Shown piece after piece: positions 15,346 to 24,591 of a stretch of DNA of 64,000 bases; the stretch's first letter is position 1; each line of letters opens with the position of its first letter. The stretch covers positions 62,001-126,000 of the forward strand of contig CAZYEX010000137.1 of NCBI GenBank assembly GCA_964646605.1, given 5' to 3'. The stretch comes from SBAX01 sp964646605 (GTDB lineage Bacteria > Planctomycetota > Phycisphaerae > UBA1845). The position numbers and the translations under genes are program-made. Under the pieces are notes generated by a model. That model was not told where the DNA came from and did no database searches. It worked only from the letters and a program-made list of their open reading frames with translations.

Positions 15346-17010
15346 TTGACCATGCAACACATACTTTCCTGGACGGTCTTTCTCCCAAGCATCGGTGCGG
15401 TCCTCGTTCTGTTCGCGCCCAAGCGGCAGGCGCGGACCATCGCACTGCTGGCTACCTTGGTGACTTTACTCTTGTCGTTGACCTTGTTTCCTACGTTCTG
15501 GAACGGCGGCGATCCGGCGAGCGCGCCGTCCGTCTTCGGAGGAACCTATGGGCTGCTTCATCACGTCGAACGGGCAACGTGGATCGCCATACCCGGAAAG
15601 CTGAACATCGAATACTTTCTGGGGATCGACGGACTGGGGTTTCCGCTTTTCGTTCTGACGACTTTCGTGTGTTTCCTCGCCTGCTGGGCGAGTTGGAACT
15701 TCGATCACTGGAACATACACAAAGGGCCGCGGGCCTATTTCGTACTCTTCCTTCTCCTCGAAACGGGTATGTTGGGCGTGTTCGTCTCGCTGGACTTTTT
15801 CCTTTTTTACATATTCTGGGAAGTGATGCTCCTCCCCATGTACTTCCTCATCGGCGTCTGGGGCGGTGCGCGGAAGGAATACGCCGCCATCAAGTTCTTC
15901 CTTTTCACCCTGGCGGGGTCTGTGTTGATGCTCGTCGCCCTCGTGGCCATGTACTTCTATAGCGACGCCGCGATTCAACTCGCCGGCGGAAAGGCGCCCA
16001 GTGCGTATCGCGCGACGCAGGGCACGGTCCTTACCCACGGCACGTTCGACCTGATCGAACTGGCGACAAACCCGGTGATACACGAGTACTTTGCCGCCAA
16101 GTCCACGCTCTTTCTGGGATTCAAATTCGCGCCGTTGATGTTCATATTCCTGTTCATCGGGTTCGCCATCAAACTGCCGTGCGTTCCCGTGCATACCTGG
16201 TTGCCGGACGCCCACGTCGAGGCCCCGACTCCCATTAGCATGATCCTTGCCGGCGTTCTATTGAAAATGGGCGGCTATGGTTTCTTGCGACTATGTTACC
16301 CGATCTTCCCGGTGGGCGCCGAAACGTGGGCCTTCACTCTCGCCGTCATCGGCGTCGTGAGCATTCTCTATGGCGCTCTGTGCGCCATGGCGCAGACGGA
16401 CTTCAAGAAACTCGTCGCCTATAGTTCCGTCTCTCACATGGGATATGTTTTGCTGGGCATTGCAGTGATGACCCAGGCCGGCTTTCAGGGAGCGATGTTC
16501 CAGATGATCGCCCATGGCATTAGCTCGCCCATGTGCTTTTTCCTGGTTGGAGTGATTTATGACCGCGCTCATCATCGAGAGATCAATCGTTTCGGCGGTC
16601 TGTGGCTGACCATGCCCAAGTATGGCACGCTGGCGACGATCGGCTTCTTTGCATCCCTGGGACTGCCGGGGCTGTGCGGGTTCATCGGCGAATTATGGGT
16701 GCTCATGGGCACCTTCGACGCCCGCCATCGCTTCGATTGGGCCATGCCCATGGCCATTCTCGCCGCGAGCGGCGTGATCCTGACCGCTGGGTACATACTG
16801 TGGCTCATCCGGCGTGTGTACCTCGGAAAGGAACGCGAAGAATATGCCCAATACCCCGATGCCAGCGTCCGTGAGACTTGGATTCTCGCCCCCATGGCCG
16901 TTCTTTGCATTGCGATGGGCGTTCTCCCCATGCAAACGGTATTCAATTACGCCAATGGCACGCTGGATGTGATGTTGGCCCATGTTACTCGCTCGCTCGG
17001 CGGTCCGTGA
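15346..17010 (+). CDS. nuoM: NADH-quinone oxidoreductase subunit M
   Basis: 554 aa antiporter-like subunit. FYIFWEVMLLPMYFLIGVWGG holds the conserved Glu of helix 5, IKLPCVPVHTWLPDAHVEAP the helix 7 Lys region, and PTPISMILAGVLLKMGGYG follows, all typical of NuoM. Length is slightly above the usual 500. It acts as one of three proton-pumping modules in the membrane arm. The stop lies 2 nt before the nuoN ATG, so the genes are tightly coupled. Confidence 0.95.
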   Translation: MTMQHILSWTVFLPSIGAVLVLFAPKRQARTIALLATLVTLLLSLTLFPTFWNGGDPASAPSVFGGTYGLLHHVERATWIAIPGKLNIEYFLGIDGLGFPLFVLTTFVCFLACWASWNFDHWNIHKGPRAYFVLFLLLETGMLGVFVSLDFFLFYIFWEVMLLPMYFLIGVWGGARKEYAAIKFFLFTLAGSVLMLVALVAMYFYSDAAIQLAGGKAPSAYRATQGTVLTHGTFDLIELATNPVIHEYFAAKSTLFLGFKFAPLMFIFLFIGFAIKLPCVPVHTWLPDAHVEAPTPISMILAGVLLKMGGYGFLRLCYPIFPVGAETWAFTLAVIGVVSILYGALCAMAQTDFKKLVAYSSVSHMGYVLLGIAVMTQAGFQGAMFQMIAHGISSPMCFFLVGVIYDRAHHREINRFGGLWLTMPKYGTLATIGFFASLGLPGLCGFIGELWVLMGTFDARHRFDWAMPMAILAASGVILTAGYILWLIRRVYLGKEREEYAQYPDASVRETWILAPMAVLCIAMGVLPMQTVFNYANGTLDVMLAHVTRSLGGP

Positions 17011-17012
17011 AC

Positions 17013-18614
17013 ATGAATTCTTGGTCTACCATTCCCGTCGTCGAGCACCTGTTTTTCTTCTCGCCCTTGCTGGCGTTGACGGCGACTATGTTGGCCATTG
17101 TCGCGTGTCCGTTGGTTGCCGGCCGGTCATCCAAAACCATTGGCGGAGTCGCCGCCGTGGGGATTCTGGCCGCATTTCTTCTGGCCCTTTCCGTCGGGGG
17201 CGCGGTGATGAACGGCGGTGTAAGCGGTCTGTCAACCCAACCGGCGGCGGGGCTCTTGATCGCGGACAATCTCTCGATCGTCTTTCAGATTGTGCTAATC
17301 GCATTCCTCGGTGGTGTCACGCTTCTGTGGAAGCTCGGCTCGGCCGAAACCGAACGAAACGCCCCTGAGTTTTTCATACTCTTGTTGGGCAGCGCCGTGG
17401 GAATGGTCCTGATGGCCAGTTCCACGAACCTGCTGATGATCGTCGTCGCGTTGGAGACGGCGTCCTTGCCCAGCTATGCTCTCGTCGGGTTCGACAAGCG
17501 CGACAAACTCGGCGCCGAGGCCTCGCTGAAGTATATGGTATTCGGCGCCGTCTCTGCCGCCATCATGCTCTATGGCGCCAGTCTCCTCTATGGCCTGGTC
17601 GGCAGTCTCAGCGCCGTCGATGTGGCGCGATACGCCGTCGCCCAGCTCGCCGGCGGCGGCGAGAAACTCCTCCTGTTCGCCGGACTGCTCTGCTTCTTCG
17701 CCGGAATCGCCTTCAAGATCTCCGCCGTCCCCTTCCATTTCTGGTGTCCGGACGCCTTCGAGGGCGCCAAGATCGAAGTCACCACCTGGTTGAGCGTGGT
17801 GAGCAAAGCCGCGGGCTTGGTGTTGCTCACCCGCCTGGTCTTGATCTTCTGCCAGTCCGTGGACACACCCCTGGCCATGCCCATTCTGCAACCGCTTGCC
17901 TGGACCATTGCCATCACCGCGGCCGTCACTTGTACCGTCGGTAACTTCGCCGCATACCGCCAACGAAGCGCAAAACGCCTCCTCGCCTACTCCTCTATTG
18001 CCCACGCCGGGTACATGATGATGGCCGCCGCCGTCTTCCTTCACCCCTCCACACCGGCATACCCGTCGGGTCTGACCGCGTTGTTGGTCTACATGATCAT
18101 CTATGCGTTGATGAACCTGGGCGCCTTCGGAGTAACCGCACTGGTGTCGTGGGAGGCGGGACATGATCGCATCGAAGTCTTCAACGGGTTGGCCCGACGC
18201 GCCCCATGGCTCGCCGTACCGATGGTCATTTTCTTGATGTCACTGGTGGGCCTACCTCCGCTGGCCGGTTTCGTCGGCAAGTGGTGGATCCTCTTGGCCC
18301 TCGGCAATCTGCACAGCACCCTCGGTTGGTTCCTCGTTATAGCCGCGGTGCTCAACACCCTCTTCAGTCTGTACTACTATCTGCGGATCGTCGTGCAAAT
18401 GACCCTCCGCGATGACGGTCGACCCGCCGCCCAAACGCCGATCGGCGGATTGGCTCTGGTCAACGTCTGTGCCGCGGCGCTTGTCCTCCTGTTCGTGTTT
18501 GCCCAACCCTTGTATCGCGTCGCCGATCGTTACGCGCGGCACCTGAACCCCACGACCTCGACGATCGCCGTGTCCCCCACCGTCGCATCCCGCACCGCGG
18601 TCGCCGGCGAATGA
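17013..18614 (+). CDS. nuoN: NADH-quinone oxidoreductase subunit N
   Basis: 533 aa from ATG 17013, two nt after the nuoM stop; the frame is open further upstream but that part overlaps nuoM. Conserved pieces are VALETASLPSYALVGF, LKYMVFGAVSAAIMLYG and AFKISAVPFHFWCPDAFEGA, which hold the Glu and Lys of the third antiporter-like module. Last gene of the nuoHJKLMN cluster. It converges on uppP, 39 nt away; no clear terminator hairpin was seen between them. Confidence 0.95.
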   Translation: MNSWSTIPVVEHLFFFSPLLALTATMLAIVACPLVAGRSSKTIGGVAAVGILAAFLLALSVGGAVMNGGVSGLSTQPAAGLLIADNLSIVFQIVLIAFLGGVTLLWKLGSAETERNAPEFFILLLGSAVGMVLMASSTNLLMIVVALETASLPSYALVGFDKRDKLGAEASLKYMVFGAVSAAIMLYGASLLYGLVGSLSAVDVARYAVAQLAGGGEKLLLFAGLLCFFAGIAFKISAVPFHFWCPDAFEGAKIEVTTWLSVVSKAAGLVLLTRLVLIFCQSVDTPLAMPILQPLAWTIAITAAVTCTVGNFAAYRQRSAKRLLAYSSIAHAGYMMMAAAVFLHPSTPAYPSGLTALLVYMIIYALMNLGAFGVTALVSWEAGHDRIEVFNGLARRAPWLAVPMVIFLMSLVGLPPLAGFVGKWWILLALGNLHSTLGWFLVIAAVLNTLFSLYYYLRIVVQMTLRDDGRPAAQTPIGGLALVNVCAAALVLLFVFAQPLYRVADRYARHLNPTTSTIAVSPTVASRTAVAGE

Positions 18615-18653
18615 CCCGACATGGCCCATCGTGCGGTTGACGGTTGGAAGGAT

Positions 18654-19484
18654 TCAGAGCGGCCCCCAAAGAACCGCGCACGCCAACAAGAGGCAATAAA
18701 CTGCGAAGTAGTGGAGCTTAGCACGCCGAACGGCCCCAAGAAGCAAGCGAAGCGCCACGATCCCCACGAGCATGGAAACCACGGCCGCCGCGAAAATCGG
18801 ACCCCAGGGCAGTGCCGTCACCGCCGACCCCAGTTGCAATGCGTCCATCAGCTTGATCACCGTCGCCCCCAGGATCGCGGGAATCGCAAGATAGAAGCTG
18901 AACTCCGCCGCCCATCGCCGACGCAGTCCCATGAATGTGGCCGTGCAGATCGTCGATCCACTGCGCGACACGCCGGGCAGAATGGCGATGCCCTGGGCGA
19001 CGCCGATGAGCGCCGCCTGCCAGAACTGAAACCGCTTCCACCCTCGCCGCCCTCGACCGACGAGCGCCGTCGCGGCCAGTAAACCCGCGGTGACGAGGAG
19101 TCCCACACCGATGGATCGGGGACTTCCGAATGCCGCTTCGAACGTGGGTTTGAAGGTCAGTCCGATCACCGCCGTCGGAATCGACGCCACGACGGCCAAC
19201 GAAACGATCCGCCACGCAGAACGCGGCCCGGTCCAGGACCGACTCGACTCCGAAATCAAACGCCCAACGTGACCGCGGATCGATTCGTGGAACACGACGA
19301 ATATCGAGATCACCGTTCCGATGTGAACGGCGCAGTCGAACAGCAGCATGGGGAGCGAATCAGCGTTCAACCCCATCCAGCCCTGCGAGAGGGCAAGGTG
19401 GGCACTGCTGCTGACCGGGAGGAATTCGGTCAGTCCCTGGATCACGCCCAGCACGACGGCCCATCCGTAGCCCAGTTCGCTCAC
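18654..19484 (-). CDS. uppP: Undecaprenyl-diphosphatase
   Basis: 276 aa from GTG 19484; this start overlaps the pgsA stop by 4 nt (GTGA) and gives the normal family length, whereas the frame is open to 19613. Family motifs are GLTEFLPVSSSAHL near the N-terminus and LPGVSRSGSTI in the second half, which form the active site on the periplasmic side. The enzyme dephosphorylates undecaprenyl diphosphate to recycle the lipid carrier of peptidoglycan synthesis and can confer bacitracin resistance. Third gene of rimO-pgsA-uppP. Confidence 0.93.
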   Translation of the reverse strand: MSELGYGWAVVLGVIQGLTEFLPVSSSAHLALSQGWMGLNADSLPMLLFDCAVHIGTVISIFVVFHESIRGHVGRLISESSRSWTGPRSAWRIVSLAVVASIPTAVIGLTFKPTFEAAFGSPRSIGVGLLVTAGLLAATALVGRGRRGWKRFQFWQAALIGVAQGIAILPGVSRSGSTICTATFMGLRRRWAAEFSFYLAIPAILGATVIKLMDALQLGSAVTALPWGPIFAAAVVSMLVGIVALRLLLGAVRRAKLHYFAVYCLLLACAVLWGPL

Positions 19485-20101
19485 GCCGGGGCGCTTTCCT
19501 CGAGGATATGACGGGAGCGCAGCATGTAATGAACCGCGGAGAGCGCCGTCACCAAAACGGTCAGCCACACCAACACGCCCTTGACCACCGCCGCCGATGA
19601 CGGAGTGAACCAACGCTCCTCATGCGCGATGATGAGGAGCAGCGCCGGGGCCGCGATGCTCTGCATCCACATCTTCAGCTTCCCGTGCAGCGACGCCCCC
19701 AGCGGTTTGCCCACCGATTCGTTGAACCCGCGCAGGCCCGTGACCAACATCTCCCGTCCCACGATCACCACCACCATCCACCCGCTGACCTCGGTGACGT
19801 TGTGTCCGCCCGCGTCCACGAAACCGGGGCCTGCAAACAGGATGAACGCCCCGCAGACCAGAACTTTATCGACCAGAGGATCGAGAATCCGCCCCAGGGG
19901 GGTCACCAACCCACGCTTTCGGGCGATGTATCCGTCGATGATATCCGTAGCGGCGGCGATGATGAACATAGCCACGGCCACGTCCAACATCCACAGTTGC
20001 GGAGTTCGCTGCGAGTATTGCGAGAGGAGGATTACGAATACGACGGCCAGCACCAGGCGGGCCAAGGTGATCCGATTGGGTAGATTCAGCGTCTGCTTCA
20101 T
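19481..20101 (-). CDS. pgsA: CDP-diacylglycerol-glycerol-3-phosphate phosphatidyltransferase
   Basis: 206 aa membrane enzyme. The CDP-alcohol phosphotransferase signature DGxxARxxxxxxxxGxxxDxxxD is complete (DGYIAR near residue 56, GRILDPLVD 11 residues later), giving the metal-binding aspartates. The product makes phosphatidylglycerophosphate for anionic phospholipids. The pgsA assignment over other CDP-alcohol transferases rests on length and on the coupling to rimO and uppP. It overlaps rimO by 4 nt upstream and uppP by 4 nt downstream. Confidence 0.9.
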   Translation of the reverse strand: MKQTLNLPNRITLARLVLAVVFVILLSQYSQRTPQLWMLDVAVAMFIIAAATDIIDGYIARKRGLVTPLGRILDPLVDKVLVCGAFILFAGPGFVDAGGHNVTEVSGWMVVVIVGREMLVTGLRGFNESVGKPLGASLHGKLKMWMQSIAAPALLLIIAHEERWFTPSSAAVVKGVLVWLTVLVTALSAVHYMLRSRHILEESAPA

Positions 20102-21468
20102 CGGTGCAGGACGGACAAGGGGACCCGTGTGGGCTTGGCCAGAAGGTCATAGTCCTTCCGACCCACGCACCGAACGTGGAGAAACTCGCCCGGGGCGGCG
20201 TCGCACGATCGAATCCGCGTGACGCTGTCGACCGACGGCGCTTGACCTTGATGTCGAGCGACCGCCAAACCATCGTCGTTTCGATGATCCACCAGGACCT
20301 CGAACTGCTGCCCGTTGCGCCGGTCGGACAGCGAAAACGCGACCTTCTGCTGGACGCGCATCAACCGATCCACGCGTTCTTCCTTCACCCTTTGCGTAAG
20401 CTGTTCCTTCATTCGACCCGCGGGCGTGTCCGGCTCCAACGAATACGGGAAGACACCGAGGGCGTCAAAGCCGAAGTCGCGGATGAAGTCCACGAGCTCC
20501 TCGAACTCCGCCTCCGATTCGCCCGGGAAACCGGCGATCAACGTGGTGCGGATGGAAACGCCGGGGATGCGCTCGCGGATTCGTTGCAAAAGGTCCTCGG
20601 TCTGCCGGCGGGTGACGCAACGGTGCATGGCCTTGAGCATTCGATCGTTGATGTGTTGCAGCGGCAGGTCGATGTACTTGCAAACGTGCGCGCACTCCGC
20701 GATGGCGTCGATCATTTCATCCGTGAACACCGACGGATACGCATACATCAACCGAATCCAGCGCAGCCCGTCGAGGCGGTCAAGGCGCCGCAGCAGGCCC
20801 GCCAGCCCGCCGTCGAGCGGATCCTCGCCGAGCCCGTAACTGGTGGTGTCTTGTCCGATGAGACTGATTTCGACGGCCCCATCGGCGACCAGCTCCCGCG
20901 CTTCGGCCTCCACCACTTCCGGCGGCTTGCAATGCATCCGTCCCCGGATCGAAGGAATCGTGCAGAACGTACATTTCTGATCGCACCCTTCGCCGATGCG
21001 AAGGTACGCATAGTGCCGCGGCGTGATCCGCAAGCGAGCGGTGTCGAGTTGGACGAACGGGTGATAGTCGGAAAGAAAAAGGTCCGTGGTCCGCGAGGCA
21101 CGATCGCTTACCGCACCCAACACCGCTCGTACGATGTCGTCGCGGTTGTTGACCCCCACCAGGGCATCGACGCCCGGCATCCGTTGCAGGATCGCATCCT
21201 TGTCGCGTTGCACGAGGCAACCCGCGACCACGACGCGCCGCAAGACGCCGTTCGACTTACGGGCCAGGGCTTCGCGGATCACTTCGTCGGCCTCAGTCCT
21301 GGAGGCCTCCAAAAAGCCGCAGGTGTTGATGACCGTGACATGGGCGTCGTCTTCGTCGGCCGTGATGGCGCAGCCGGCCTCCGCCAATTGTCCGAGCATC
21401 TTCTCGGAGTCCACCAGATTCTTGGCGCACCCCAAGGAAACAAACGAAACGCGTATCGGTTCCATCAT
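20098..21468 (-). CDS. rimO: Ribosomal protein S12 methylthiotransferase
   Basis: 456 aa. The N-terminal UPF0004 domain begins VSFVSLGCAKNLVDSE with cluster cysteines including INTCGF; the radical SAM core has EGCDQKCTFCTIP (CX3CX2C) near residue 157; and a TRAM domain ends the protein. The SLGCAKN start and the overall length separate RimO from MiaB. It adds a methylthio group to the conserved Asp of ribosomal protein S12. First gene of a minus-strand operon with pgsA and uppP; a palindromic element shared with murJ lies 33 nt before the ATG. Confidence 0.95.
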   Translation of the reverse strand: MMEPIRVSFVSLGCAKNLVDSEKMLGQLAEAGCAITADEDDAHVTVINTCGFLEASRTEADEVIREALARKSNGVLRRVVVAGCLVQRDKDAILQRMPGVDALVGVNNRDDIVRAVLGAVSDRASRTTDLFLSDYHPFVQLDTARLRITPRHYAYLRIGEGCDQKCTFCTIPSIRGRMHCKPPEVVEAEARELVADGAVEISLIGQDTTSYGLGEDPLDGGLAGLLRRLDRLDGLRWIRLMYAYPSVFTDEMIDAIAECAHVCKYIDLPLQHINDRMLKAMHRCVTRRQTEDLLQRIRERIPGVSIRTTLIAGFPGESEAEFEELVDFIRDFGFDALGVFPYSLEPDTPAGRMKEQLTQRVKEERVDRLMRVQQKVAFSLSDRRNGQQFEVLVDHRNDDGLAVARHQGQAPSVDSVTRIRSCDAAPGEFLHVRCVGRKDYDLLAKPTRVPLSVLHR

Positions 21469-21490
21469 TCGTCGACGCCCGTCGCGCCCG

Positions 21491-21532
21491 ATCAGAGCCG
21501 CGGGCGGCTCCCCTTTACGCGAAGCGTCAAGG
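21491..21532. repeat. Palindromic element upstream of rimO, shared with murJ
   Basis: The 32 bp at 21501-21532 match 29 of 32 positions of 59459-59490 upstream of murJ. On the minus strand it contains an imperfect hairpin around CTTGAC/GTAAAG and then GAGCCGC-CC-GCGGCTC, a perfect 7-bp hairpin ending CTCTGAT. That end (CCCGCGGCTCTGAT) also closes the cloverleaf element at 31989-32059, so all three sites appear related. Confidence 0.7.
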
Positions 21533-21649
21533 GCAAACCCGCGGACTTATTCCCCCCATACCCGCCAGGGACGGCCCCCGACGCGAGTCCAAGAATGGCA
21601 TCCTAATCGAACATTGACGCCTTTGCGACCGGCGGCGGACAATGCCAAC

Positions 21650-22300
21650 ATGCCACCAGACCCCGATCCACGCGACGCCCCCCGAACGCCCCCCGCCGCC
21701 CAAGTATCGGACGACGTGCTCATCTCCGGCGTCAGAGCCGGTGACACCGCCGCCCTGCGGGCTTTGATGGATCGATACGACCGTTTGGTTCGATACACGA
21801 TCTTCCGCCTTTCCAAGAGCGAGTGCGCCCGTGACGGCCACTGGCTCGATTCCCTTGCCAACGAGACTTGGGCCGGGTTCCTCCGGTCGCTGCATCGAAA
21901 ACCTCAGGAACTTCCCAGGTCGGCCAGCGCCTATCTTGTCACCATCGCCCGCAACAAACTGTCCTCCGCGCTACGCCGTTTGCCCAGACCTGCCGCCCAA
22001 TACGTGGAAGTCGCGACGTCAGAGGCCGAAACAAAAGAGACGCTTGAGATGATTATCGGACTTGAAAACGTCGAAGCTCTCCGCGGGTGCGTGGACGGTT
22101 TGGAGCCCGAGGACGTGCGGCTTTGGGGTGCCCTGGAGGGCATTTTGGACCGGAAATGGACGGAGGCGGCGGCCGAGCTGGGAATGAGTGAATCTACTCT
22201 CCGTTCGCGTTGGAAACGGACTTTGGAACGCCTTCGGGCATGTTTGGAGGCAAAGACTGGCCGCGGGTTCGCGCCCGGCGATGACATAGGCGACTTCTAG
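21650..22300 (+). CDS. ECF-type RNA polymerase sigma factor
   Basis: 216 aa from ATG 21650; the upstream part of the open frame runs antisense to rimO and is not coding. Region 2 is seen in LISGVRAGDTAALRALMDRYDRLVRY and the WAGFLRSLH stretch, and region 4 as the helix-turn-helix WTEAAAELGMSESTLRSRWKRTLERLR near residue 175. No region 1 or 3, as in ECF factors. A Pro/Asp-rich N-terminal tail precedes region 2. The next gene, 14 nt on, encodes a one-helix membrane protein that may hold it inactive. Divergent from rimO. Confidence 0.88.
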   Translation: MPPDPDPRDAPRTPPAAQVSDDVLISGVRAGDTAALRALMDRYDRLVRYTIFRLSKSECARDGHWLDSLANETWAGFLRSLHRKPQELPRSASAYLVTIARNKLSSALRRLPRPAAQYVEVATSEAETKETLEMIIGLENVEALRGCVDGLEPEDVRLWGALEGILDRKWTEAAAELGMSESTLRSRWKRTLERLRACLEAKTGRGFAPGDDIGDF

Positions 22301-22314
22301 GGTGGAGAGAGCGT

Positions 22315-22695
22315 ATGGAGCAACACAAGCGCATTGCGGAAGTCCTGCGCGACCTTCGCGACGCGGAGGATGCGGGCGTTTTTCGGCGTACGCCGGTCGA
22401 CGCCGCCCTTCTTCTCCGTGAGACGAAGTCCGGCGGAGGCCCTCGCACCCTGGCTACTCTTCGGCGACTTTCCGTAGCCGCGGCGGTGGTACTGGCCGTA
22501 GGTGTGTGGAGTTGGCGACCGGTCCCGCCGTCCAGGGTGGCGTCGGGGTGTGACGGTAGTGTTTTCGGTTGCCTATCGGGGCCCCGAGACTCCCTCCCCC
22601 GGGACTGTGCGACCCACGACTACGACGGCGACGGCGACGTGGACCTGCTGGACATCCGCGCCTATCAGCTTCACTGCGACGGCATCCCGCAGTAG
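22315..22695 (+). CDS. Putative membrane regulator with a dockerin-like Ca motif
   Basis: 126 aa. The cytoplasmic N-terminal half (residues 1-50) is charged and helical, one membrane helix spans about 52-68, and a short external tail ends with DYDGDGDVDLLDIRAYQLH (residues 102-120), an EF-hand-like single dockerin repeat. A GGAG-rich ribosome site precedes the ATG. Location directly after an ECF sigma gene and the topology suggest an anti-sigma factor, but no zinc (HXXXCXXC) anti-sigma motif is present, so this is inference. The calcium-like motif outside the membrane could be a sensor or a docking tag. Its stop lies 15 nt from the nhaC stop (convergent). Confidence 0.7.
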   Translation: MEQHKRIAEVLRDLRDAEDAGVFRRTPVDAALLLRETKSGGGPRTLATLRRLSVAAAVVLAVGVWSWRPVPPSRVASGCDGSVFGCLSGPRDSLPRDCATHDYDGDGDVDLLDIRAYQLHCDGIPQ

Positions 22696-22710
22696 GTTCC
22701 CCACCGATCC

Positions 22711-24591
22711 TCAAGCCTCGATAAGATCGAAGCTCGTCTTCGGGCGGCGTCCGAAGATCAGCACCACAAGGAAAATGGCCGCGCTCCCCGCCGCAAGAGC
22801 GTAGTACCACGGCTGGCCGTACACCACGCACCCCACCTCGCCGACTCCTATGGCGACCACGACCGTGACCAGGGCGTACGGCATTTGCGTCCAAACGTGC
22901 TCCACGAGAGGGCAGTCAGACCCGATGGCGGAGAGCACGGTGGTGCTGCTGATGGGCGAGCAGTGGTCGCCGAAGATGGCCCCGCCCAGCACGCTGCCCA
23001 CAGATGCGTAGAAGATCGTTAGCGCCTGCTCGGGGGGAAGGTCGGCGCACAACTTCACCGCCAGAGGTATGGCGATCGGACAGAGAATCCCCATGGTCCC
23101 CCACGACGTGCCCGTGCAGAAGGATATCAGGGAGGCCACGATGACGATGGCCAGAGGAAGCCAAGTCGCGGGGAAGTTCATGGCCTGCATCTTGGCCGTC
23201 AGGACCTCGCCGAGCATGAGGTCTTGCTCGACCTGAGACAGTCCCCAGGCTAGGACGAGAATGGCGAGGGCCGGGACGGTGTGGGCCATGGAGGCCAGCC
23301 CCGCGTCCATCGCATCGGCCAGGCGACAGGTTCGGGCGATGATGGTCAGGAGGATGGCACTGACTGCCGCGGCGAGAGAGCCGTAGAGGATCGACAGATA
23401 CGAGTCGGCCGCGCCGATGATTCTTGCCCCCTTTTCCCACCACGCGAGGTCGGTCTGACCAAGCATGGCCTGGGTCTGAGGATGGGCGAGACCCGTGACG
23501 GCCAGGATCACCAACGTCGTGAGGACCAGCGCGGCCACCGGGAAGAAGCCCAGCCACCAGGTAGGCGCGGCTGGCTGCGGTCCAGCCTCCGGTGCCGATG
23601 CGTCCAAGTCGCGGCGGCTCAGGGCGCGGTTTTCGGAGGTGCGCATGGGACCGAAATTGCGACCGAGAAGCGCCACGACGAACGCACAGACGATGGCAAG
23701 GATGGGGTAGAAGCGATACGGAAGGCTGTAAATAAAGGCCTGCATGGCCGTGACCGCGTTTCCCTGAGCGTCGAGGAGGAAGCCCGGCGCGCCGGCCTTG
23801 AGCACGGGGTCGAGTCCGCTGGAGATGTACCCGAGGACCGCGCCGATCCAGGTGCCGATGATGGCCAGCGACGCGACCGGAGACGCGGTGGCGTCGACGA
23901 TGTAGGCGAGCATCGCCCGGGAGCGCTTCAGGCGATCGAAGACCGGGCGCATGGTGGGACCGATGATCATGCAACTGGCGTAATCGTCGAAGAAGACCAT
24001 CATGCCCGCGAGCCACGCGGTGAGCGCCCCTCGTCGAGGGGAGGCGGACTGCCCGGCCACAATGCGCACCATCCCCGCCGTCCCGCCGTTGCGCCCGATC
24101 ACCCCGACCATGAAGGACACGAGGAACGTGAAGATCAGGACTTTAATACGGGCGTAGTTCTGCTCGGGAGTTTCGTGGATACTGCCGACGATGTACTTCT
24201 CCATCGTCAACCGGATACACGCGACAAAGAAGTTGTGGCCCGCAAAGGGCGCACCCTGGGGCAAGCAGAGTGCGTACATGAACGCCCCCAGGATCAGTCC
24301 GACGAACAACGAGGCGACCACTTGCCGCGTCAGGATCGTTAATCCGATAGCGGCGACGGCCGGGACCAGGACCCACAATCCGTAACCTCGTGGATCGTCC
24401 GAACCAAATTCCGCCGGGTCGGAGGCCGGGGCGACGGCAGCCGACGGTTGCGGCTCGGTTGCTACGGGGTCGGGAGGAGTTTGGGCCTCGACGCCCGGGC
24501 GTGCAACGAACCAAGCCGCGGCGATGAGGGCGATGAATATCCAAAGGGAAAGGGTGCGACCGCGCCTGCCTGAAGAACCTAGTGCGTCCAC
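22711..24591 (-). CDS. nhaC: NhaC-family Na+/H+ antiporter
   Basis: 626 aa from GTG 24591, which has AAAGG 10 nt upstream; an ATG at 24729 would add 46 residues of poor character. There are some 12 hydrophobic segments. The family hallmarks are MVFFDDYASCMIIGPTMRP in the first half and IFGDHCSPISSTTVLSAIG in the second. The N-terminus has an extra hydrophobic helix followed by a Pro/Ala/Thr-rich loop, so the protein is longer than typical NhaC (450-530 aa). Exchanges Na+ for H+, or a related substrate such as malate/lactate; specificity cannot be told from sequence. Confidence 0.85.
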   Translation of the reverse strand: MDALGSSGRRGRTLSLWIFIALIAAAWFVARPGVEAQTPPDPVATEPQPSAAVAPASDPAEFGSDDPRGYGLWVLVPAVAAIGLTILTRQVVASLFVGLILGAFMYALCLPQGAPFAGHNFFVACIRLTMEKYIVGSIHETPEQNYARIKVLIFTFLVSFMVGVIGRNGGTAGMVRIVAGQSASPRRGALTAWLAGMMVFFDDYASCMIIGPTMRPVFDRLKRSRAMLAYIVDATASPVASLAIIGTWIGAVLGYISSGLDPVLKAGAPGFLLDAQGNAVTAMQAFIYSLPYRFYPILAIVCAFVVALLGRNFGPMRTSENRALSRRDLDASAPEAGPQPAAPTWWLGFFPVAALVLTTLVILAVTGLAHPQTQAMLGQTDLAWWEKGARIIGAADSYLSILYGSLAAAVSAILLTIIARTCRLADAMDAGLASMAHTVPALAILVLAWGLSQVEQDLMLGEVLTAKMQAMNFPATWLPLAIVIVASLISFCTGTSWGTMGILCPIAIPLAVKLCADLPPEQALTIFYASVGSVLGGAIFGDHCSPISSTTVLSAIGSDCPLVEHVWTQMPYALVTVVVAIGVGEVGCVVYGQPWYYALAAGSAAIFLVVLIFGRRPKTSFDLIEA

